A stretch of 64,000 nucleotides of DNA from assembly GCF_004011695.2 (NCBI RefSeq), contig NC_082426.1, positions 744,001-808,000 on the forward strand, written 5' to 3'. Below, in pieces: positions 57,769 through 64,000 of this stretch (within the stretch, counting starts at the first letter, position 1; each line of letters opens with the position of its first letter). The notes under the pieces were generated by a model. The model searched no databases. It was not told where the DNA came from and saw only the letters and a list, made by a program, of their open reading frames with translations. The stretch is from Ascochyta rabiei. Its lineage: Eukaryota > Ascomycota > Dothideomycetes > Pleosporales > Didymellaceae. Made by a program: the position numbers and the translations under genes.

Positions 57769-59520
57769 TTACACTCGCTTCGGCCAGCCTGCTATCCGCA
57801 TCTCGCGCTCCTCTGTGCCAAACACCCTTAGCTTGTTGCCGAAGGTGGCCCAGAAGGCGTCGTCGAAGGGCGGTATCAGCTCCAGCTTCTGCCGGGTCAT
57901 CTTCTTGACCGGCACCCAGCCCGTCTTGTCCTGGACGAAGACTTCGTCAGCCCAGTGACCGTTCGCGGTGGGCTCTGCTTCTTCGTCGGAGGAGCTGGTT
58001 TGGTCGTCCATGGACAGCGCTTTGAGGTTGTCGAAGAGGTTTTTGGTCTCGAACTTTGTCGTTGCTGCAGCCTTCTTGCTCTTGCTGCGCTTCTTCTTGC
58101 CGTTTGTTGCAGACGTGGGGGGCACTCTGACGGGGTGCTGGATTTTCTCACGGCCGTCGATGATGAAGTCGTCTGCGGGGGTTGGCAGTCTAATACCGCC
58201 CTCTGAGGCCTCGCGCTGCAGCGGTGGCCTTGGTTCGTCGGTCTTCCTCTCAGAGCCCAGCTTCGCCGCTAGCCTTAACATGATCGTCGCTGTGAGGAGG
58301 CTGTCGTACCCAGCCTCGTGGAAGGCCTCCATGTCGTTGTACTTCCCATGCTCCTCGTGCGTGACGATGCTCGGCAGCGGCTGGTCCTGCAGGCCCTTGG
58401 CAATCTCCTCCAGAGTAGGGCTCGCGTTCAGATCGCCTTCTGCATGTGTGGCGAGGTACTTTGTGTCGATGATCTTAGGGAACAGCTCGTGCAGCGCGTC
58501 GTTGAAGCCGGCGAGCGTGTCGGGCAGCGGACCGACGAACGTGCGGTACAGATACACAACATCAGTAAACATGTTATGGCCCACCAGCACCGGCTGCTTC
58601 GTCTTGAGCCTGGCTAGCGCGCGGTCAAAGCGGTCTCTCCCGTCGACGCCGGCACTGCCCCGGGTGATGTAGAGGAGGTCCGGGTTGACTTCTCCCCCGA
58701 CCAGCGCCTCGAAGATCCAGCGGAAACCTGTCTGGCGGGCGATCTGCTCTTTAACACGGCTCTTGATGCGCCGCGTGTTGTCGGCCTCGCGCTCAGCGTC
58801 GAAGGGCAGGATCCGTATGCAGTCATTCCGGCCAATGGCGACGGCGTTGGGGAACTCTGCGCGGACCAGCTGGTGGACGAGCCTCTTCTCGAACCGCGAG
58901 ATCGTGAAGGTGGATGCTGCAATTGGCGAGCCAGTGGACGAGGTGATTTCCAGACTGGAGGAGGTGGTTTTCTGCCATGCGGTGATGGCGTCACGACAGC
59001 GCCGCACAAAATCGAGGGACTCAGTATCGGTGTCCTTGAGCTGCAGGTCCGAGATGGGGTTTTTCTTGTCGATGCGGTCGTAGGCCAGGCGCTTTGCCCG
59101 CACGGCTTCCTCTCGAGACAGATACTGCACGCCCTTTGCAAATGGCGCGCCAAGGTCGAATCCGCAGCCGAGCAGGAAGGTGCACGCGCCGCTCTGGAAG
59201 CTGATCTCACGCTCAAAGTCCAGGCGCTCGTCGAGCAGGGGGCTGAGGTTGATGTTGAAGGGCCGCAGGACGTACTGGTTGGCGACGTAGTCGAACTTGG
59301 CACATGTCAGGCCGACCTGAAGGATCTGGTAGCGGTCGGCGCCTTCCTTGGTCTCAGCATAGCGGTCTTCAAGGGTGAGTCGTCCAGCGCGGGGTTTCTT
59401 GCTGGGTAGATGTGAGGGGATGCCGGACAGCTCGAGGTCAAAGGAGACGAAGTCGGCCTCGGAGATGTGGATGAGCAGGGCGAGCAGGTGGTGGGGGAAC
59501 GAGGGGGCGTCCACTTCCAT
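57769..59520 (-). CDS. PARN/CAF1-family poly(A)-specific ribonuclease
   Basis: A single exon of 583 residues from an ATG at 59520. The DEDD nuclease motifs are visible: Asp and Glu in FVSFDLELSGIP (about 24-35), Asp in VLVGHNMFTDVVYLYRTF, and the last His/Asp block in HEAGYDSLLTATIML. The long span between the first and second motifs (with TFTISRFEKRLVHQLVRAEFPNAVAIG) matches the R3H-containing insertion of PARN rather than short CAF1/POP2 proteins. A Lys-rich TNGKKKRSKSKKAAA follows the nuclease core, and a C-terminal acidic region ends RIAGWPKRV. PARN trims poly(A) and small-RNA 3' ends. S. cerevisiae lacks it, but filamentous fungi can keep it. Confidence 0.9.
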   Translation of the reverse strand: MEVDAPSFPHHLLALLIHISEADFVSFDLELSGIPSHLPSKKPRAGRLTLEDRYAETKEGADRYQILQVGLTCAKFDYVANQYVLRPFNINLSPLLDERLDFEREISFQSGACTFLLGCGFDLGAPFAKGVQYLSREEAVRAKRLAYDRIDKKNPISDLQLKDTDTESLDFVRRCRDAITAWQKTTSSSLEITSSTGSPIAASTFTISRFEKRLVHQLVRAEFPNAVAIGRNDCIRILPFDAEREADNTRRIKSRVKEQIARQTGFRWIFEALVGGEVNPDLLYITRGSAGVDGRDRFDRALARLKTKQPVLVGHNMFTDVVYLYRTFVGPLPDTLAGFNDALHELFPKIIDTKYLATHAEGDLNASPTLEEIAKGLQDQPLPSIVTHEEHGKYNDMEAFHEAGYDSLLTATIMLRLAAKLGSERKTDEPRPPLQREASEGGIRLPTPADDFIIDGREKIQHPVRVPPTSATNGKKKRSKSKKAAATTKFETKNLFDNLKALSMDDQTSSSDEEAEPTANGHWADEVFVQDKTGWVPVKKMTRQKLELIPPFDDAFWATFGNKLRVFGTEEREMRIAGWPKRV

Positions 59521-60032
59521 GCTGTGAAGTATTGAAGTATCAAGGGAGCGTTGTATCTATCAATGAGGGGTGGCAAACGACGACTATCAGGTTCAGTGAG
59601 TAATTGATTGTTAGCTCATGATCAAGCGAGATGTCCAGCCGTGCACAATGTTTGCAGTGCGTGTTTGCTGTGTTTGCTGTGCGTGTTTGCAGTGCGTGTT
59701 TGTAGTGCGTGTTTGCAGTGCGTGTTTGCAGTGCGTGTCTGCTGCGCGTGTTTTGTAGCGCGTGGCAGTGCGTGGCAGTGCGTGGCAATGCTTCTGGCAA
59801 TGCGTGTTGACAGTGTGTGCAGCTGCAGTGAAGATGGTTCACGTGCTCGAGGAGATGCGTCGGCTGCCAAGCGAGCGGTGAGGCTGGTGCCGAGGTTGTT
59901 GACAGCGGCAGGAATGCAGCGACCTCACCTCGCGGCGTGCCATTGAGCGGGAAGGCAGAAGAAGCAGAAGAGATAGAGCCAAGAAGCAGAAACGAGAGAC
60001 AAGAGAAGCAGAAGCGAGAGAGCAAAGAAGAC
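59521..60032. promoter_or_regulatory. Divergent promoter region of the PARN-like and PEX26-like genes with a minisatellite
   Basis: Only 512 bases separate the two start codons. A tandem repeat of TGTTTGCAGTGCG-type units lies at about 59650-59770. The DNA just before the PEX26-like ATG is purine-rich (GAAGCAGAAGAG repeats). Confidence 0.6.
59650..59770. repeat. 13-bp minisatellite TGCAGTGCGTGTT
   Basis: Tandem, slightly variable units built on GTGCGTGTTTGCA. Antisense frames give HALQTRTANTH-type repeats and are not genes. Confidence 0.85.
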
Positions 60033-61499
60033 ATGGCGGCGCTCTACGAAGACATCAGCGGGTCCCGATACCTTTCGTCTTCCATCAGCTCGCTGTCGGC
60101 GTCGCGGCAGCAGTCGTCGCAGATCGCCAAAGCATACCGCCAGGCCGCGCAGCTGTTCCTCACGCGACGCCTGCCCGAGGCGCTGTCGACCATCGAGCCC
60201 ATCATCACCGCGCCTGGAGACACGACCGACTCGGACCATGCCGGCGACTCGGCGAGCAAGCTGCATGCATCCTATGCGCCCGTCGCAACAGCCTCACGTG
60301 GCACGCGGGTCAAGGTGTGGAGCTTCTACCTGACCTTCCTCAACAGCGTCGTCGAGCTGGGGGCCGACGAGGGCAAGCACGCGTTTGGCAGCGCGCGGTG
60401 GAAGCAGCTGGTCGCAAAGTGCCGTGATGGCAGCGTGTGGGACGACGTGGTGCGCGACGGATACGCGGGCGTCGAGGGGGACGTGGATGCTGAGGTCGTC
60501 GTCAACCTGTAGGCCGCCCTTGACAGCCTCCACAGCCTTTACAGCCTTTACAGCCTCTACAGCCTCTACAGCCTCTACAGCCTTCACAGCCTTCACATCC
60601 TTCACACCCTTTACACCCTTCACAGCCTCCACAGCCTCCACAGCCTCCACAGCCAGCATGCATCCACTAACACGCATAGGTCCACCCTCCTCCTCACGCA
60701 CTCGCCCTCGCAGCGCCTCAACCAATCCCGCCTCGAGACCTACCTCTCCGCCACCGCCAACCCCACCTTCGACATCGCCTCGCACCTCTCGTCGCCCTCG
60801 CTGCAGCGCCGCAAGTCGCACACGGGCACCGACACGCCGCGCGACCTCAACACGCGCGTCAAGCTGCTCGAGCTCTACACTCTGCACGTCCTCCCGCGCA
60901 ACGATGAGTGGGACTACGCCCGCGAGTTCGTCACCATGAGCGAGGTCCTCGACGACGAGCGCAAAGAGGCCTTCCTGCTGGCCCTGCACTCGCTCAAGGA
61001 GGAAAAGGACGACAGCGAGGCCCGCGAGGAGAGGCTACGCCAGCAGCAGCAGGAGCAGCTGGAAGAGCGCCGCCGCGAGACCGAGGCCCGTCGCCAGGAG
61101 CAGGCCCGCGCCGACGACGAGCGCCGCAAGCGCGACGAAGAAAACAGACGCCAGCCGCGCGCCACAGACGAGCGCCCGCGGCAGTCCAAGCCCCCAGCAC
61201 CGCCGTCCCAGCCGTCGAGGACGAGCCGCACCCCCGCCAAGAAGCCCGCCGCCCCGCCCCCCGGCCTGTCCGCCCGCGTCAGCCGTTCCTTCGCCGCCCT
61301 GCAAAAAGCCATAGCCGACTCGGCCCGCCAACTGACCACCAACCCCCTCGCCCTCCTGCGCACCCTGCTCTTCCTGCTCGCCTTTGCCCTGGCCGTCGGG
61401 AAGCGCGACCTGCGCGAGCGCATCATGCGGCTGCTGCGCCAGGCCCTCGACAAAGTGCGGCGCACAGTGGGCATGGGGGTGAAGGTGAGCTATATTTAG
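60033..61499 (+). CDS. PEX26-like tail-anchored peroxisomal protein (tentative)
   Basis: Two exons (60033-60508, 60680-61499) give 431 residues. The N-terminal half is helical and soluble ([51 protein letters not shown]). A long Arg/Glu/Gln-rich coiled coil (about 290-350) follows. One hydrophobic helix near the C-terminus ([18 protein letters not shown], about 380-400) is followed by a short basic tail, which fits a C-tail-anchored protein. The pattern recalls filamentous-fungal PEX26, the peroxisomal anchor of the PEX1/PEX6 ATPases, but I assign it from general resemblance only. A GET2-like insertion factor is an alternative. The intron (60509-60679) is long for this genome and is filled by a tandem repeat. 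Confidence 0.72.
60530..60653 (+). repeat. Intronic 9-bp minisatellite with repeated 3' splice-site-like motif
   Basis: Within the PEX26-like intron, about fourteen tandem units of CTYTACAGC/CCTCCACAG type occur. Every unit contains a pyrimidine-rich run ending in TACAG or CACAG, which resembles a 3' splice site. The acceptor used in the model (CGCATAG at 60671-60679) lies just after the array. Confidence 0.9.
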
Positions 61500-61865
61500 T
61501 TTCTGAATGCCCGTCACTTGAGAGGGTGGGGGAGGGCAAGGCGGTAGTACCATTCTCTTCAATTCACTGAATTAATTCCGTTGCATGCACAACCGGCTGG
61601 TACTGAGACATGACGACTTCTTCTTCTTCTTCTTCTTCCTCTTCTTTTTCTTCTCTTCTCGAGTAAATTTGCCCGGTGTTTGAAAGAGTCGTGGATATCG
61701 ATGATAGAATGCCCGTCCCGCTTTTTCTACCTCTGCAAAATACAAACTTCGGAAACGCCGTCCTATGTAATGCAACGCCGTGCCATGCATGCATGTATGT
61801 ACAGAAAAGAAAACAAATGTACAGACGAGACCATGTACAGACGCAAAAGAAAACAAATCAACTCT
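61500..61865. other. Convergent intergenic region with a TTC microsatellite
   Basis: A (TTC)n tract lies near 61618-61656. Both genes end here and no other feature is seen. Confidence 0.55.
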
Positions 61866-63678
61866 TCAACACTCTCCAACACTCCTCACTTCGACCTCAG
61901 CCGCTGTCTTCACCGTCTCAACACCACCCACCTGTACGGCCGGCGCGGGTCGAGACGGTCCAAGCAGCCCCGTCTCCACCACTGTCTCGCCATCCACGTC
62001 TCCGTCCTTCGCTTCCACAGGCCTATCGTAGTGGCGAAAGACGACATGAAAGACGACAGTCGTCAGCACCATGGCGCCCGTGAGCGACGCGTAGAAGCCG
62101 ACCATCAGCGGATCGTGCGCAGCGGGTGTCAGCGCCATGGCGACGGCGGACCCAACGCCCGCGATGAGCAGACTCGCGGCCTGCACAATGGCTTTCATGG
62201 CTTTGGGCGAGTGCTCGTACGCGTACTCCATCGCGGTGACCATGGCGAAGACTTCGCCGATGGCGAGGAGGAAGTACAACGGCGCTTGGATCCAGACGTT
62301 GACTTTGGCCGACGGCGAAGCGTAGATGAAGTGCTGCAATAGGGTTGCGTAGAGCATGGAGGCTGCAACGAAGCAGAAGCCGATGGAGATGCGCGTCACG
62401 GGCCGCAGGTAGATGCGTCGGCGGTGCAGAAACGGGTACAGGACTTCCTGGATCAGCGGGGCGAAGACGATGCAGCCGACTTGGTTCATCGCCGGGACGA
62501 GGTCGTTTGGTGTGCCGTGCGTTTCCATCTCGGCCGCCTGCGAGATCAGGTTGTTCTGCATCTGGTCGAAGCAGACGTAGAAGATAACAAACGCAACGAG
62601 AACGCGGCAGGCTTGCAGACCCCGAGTGACCTCGCCCACCAGCTGGCCGCTCCACGAGACGACATGTTGACGGTGTTCAAGCTGGTACTCGGGCTGAGCG
62701 TGGGCCATCTTGAATCCATGTCGACCGGCGCAGGTGACGATCCGGATGGCTGCCGGCAAGACGTTGCCTTCGTGTGGCGTCCTAATGTACCATTTCTGTC
62801 CGAGGACGAGCATTATCGCCGCAACCACCATGAACCCGAGACAGAGAGCGTACGCCGGCGTGAACCCCGTGTGCAATTCGAGGTAGACAGTCACGAACCA
62901 CGACAGAGATCCCAGGTTGCCTACCCAGAAGTACAGGTTGTAGATGTACTGCAGCGTCAGCTGGCGGTCCGTGACGACCTCCTCGCCAGATTTGAGTGTC
63001 TTGATGGTCGTCTTCTCTTCCGTATACTGGTCCGCGATGAAAGGCGCCATAATAGCGCGGAAGCCGCCGCCTCCCAGGGCAATCAACGCCATTGCAATGA
63101 CGAGGCCTGGCAGTCCCCAGCCCCTGTCCAGCTGGCTGGGTATTGAGCTCACAGTCAAAGCGGCACATCCAAGGCAATAGATGACCACGCTGATGACCAA
63201 CGTCGTGAAGTGGCCCAGCCAGCTGTCCGCCAGAATGGCAAATAAGGTGGGCGTCGTGTAGTACAGAATGTAGAAAGCACAGTATATCCGCGTCGCCATT
63301 GACTGGCCAAGACCGAGCGCTCCTGGTGTCTGGCCCTTCTCATAATGCGGAGGATGCTGCATGTAGTTTTCTGACACACATTAGCTACGAATCAAAACCG
63401 GTACACACTACTCACGCCACGGCCCGGTGATGCCCCAGAACGCCGCTCGCTCCCAGAACGCAATGAACGCGACCACCCACAGCTGCCACGGCATGTCGTC
63501 TCGAACGCGCCGCATGTCGCTGATGTCGAAGAAAGTTCTCGATGATCTTGCACTTGTCGTGGCTGACTCCCTGGTAGTGTTAGCTGTCGAGCATTACAGG
63601 TGTACACTAAACATACTCGCAGTAGGATGTAGTGTTTGGTGAACATGTTGCCTTTCGGGCACCGTCTTTGTGAACCAT
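61866..63678 (-). CDS. ptr2: PTR2-type proton-dependent peptide transporter (POT family)
   Basis: Three exons (63678-63617, 63570-63416, 63370-61866) give 573 residues. The spliced N-terminus contains FWERAAFWGITGPWQNYMQH, corresponding to the ExxER-FxYYG and QNYxQ region of POT proteins. Then come LGLGQSMATRIYCAFYILYYTTPTLFAILAD (the PTR2 signature region), ALGGGGFRAIMAPFIADQY and about twelve membrane segments in total. FYVCFDQMQNNLISQAAEME and EVFAMVTAMEYAYEHSP are the conserved later blocks. The family imports di- and tripeptides with protons at the plasma membrane. The usual ERFSYYG motif is altered to ERAAFWG, which may affect substrate choice (inference). The three exons are joined by two standard introns of about 45 nt. 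Confidence 0.92.
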
Positions 63679-64000
63679 GATTGCTAGACAGTTGCTGTTT
63701 CCAGTGACCACCAAGGATACAAGTTTGTCGCAACAGTACTTAAGGTTTGATATCAAGAAGCCTGGAAATGCAAAACCAAAAACAAATGCCGTGGCCTGCG
63801 TTAAGTATACAGGCACACTTGTTTTTGCATGCGTCAGACAAATTGTCAGGTCGATGGCTGTGTCGAAACTGTAACGAGAGTCTGCTTTCGATGCGGCGCT
63901 TCCGAATTAGTGCAACGAAAGTGTGTTGATGCTGTTCCTGTGCGCTGCAACAAGCGTTCAAGACTCCACACAGCAGACGGGTAACGGATACCACCCAATA
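63679..64000. other. Upstream region of the PTR2 gene at the right edge
   Basis: Likely the PTR2 promoter. Small frames on both strands have no features. Confidence 0.35.

Overview
The window is nuclear DNA from a filamentous ascomycete (Pezizomycotina), most likely a dothideomycete-like mould. The reasons are short (mostly 45-75 nt) GT-AG introns in nearly every gene, single-gene transcription units on both strands, and hallmark fungal proteins: a velvet regulator, binuclear zinc-cluster factors, a Psr-type phosphatase, a LOA1-type acyltransferase, a PTR2 transporter and a fungal coronin. I rebuilt most genes by hand-splicing. Nearly all models close in frame and match known family sequences across the junctions, which is the main support for the exon limits.

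Layout. 1-4 kb: a zinc-cluster factor cut by the left edge, divergent from the CDC42 GTPase. 4-10.3 kb: a large low-complexity coiled-coil protein and a protein kinase. 11.8-16.8 kb (minus strand): a kinesin-14 motor and the PP1 regulator SDS22. 19-23 kb: a Psr1-like CTD-type phosphatase and a LOA1-like acyltransferase. 23.9-28.1 kb (minus): CTP synthase, which carries an apparent AT-AC intron and a 10-nt exon, then a VelC-like velvet protein. 28-36 kb: a gene-poor, minisatellite-rich stretch that holds only a Bin3-type methyltransferase and a candidate small secreted cysteine-rich protein. 36-46 kb: a DUF1349 protein, a transcription factor with two C2H2 fingers and a zinc cluster, a small three-exon membrane protein, an amidase and a PEX11-like protein. 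47-52 kb: coronin and an Acinus-like SAP protein. 52-64 kb: two tandem 'LRNRIYE' proteins, an organic-solute-transporter-alpha-like membrane protein, a PARN-like deadenylase, a PEX26-like tail-anchored protein and a PTR2 peptide transporter.

The genes do not form a pathway cluster. Most are housekeeping or morphogenesis genes: polarity (CDC42, coronin, kinesin-14), PP1 control (SDS22), lipid and nucleotide synthesis (LOA1, CTP synthase), RNA metabolism (Bin3, Acinus, PARN) and peroxisome biology (PEX11-like, PEX26-like). I see no intact transposon, tRNA, rRNA or CRISPR array. Many intergenic regions carry tandem repeats, and one repeat lies inside the PEX26-like intron and repeats a 3' splice-site-like motif.

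The observations most worth following are the AT-AC intron in CTP synthase, the splice-acceptor-repeat intron, the candidate secreted cysteine-rich protein at 34.9-35.2 kb, the small membrane protein at 40.9-41.4 kb and the two zinc-finger proteins with unusual domain layouts.
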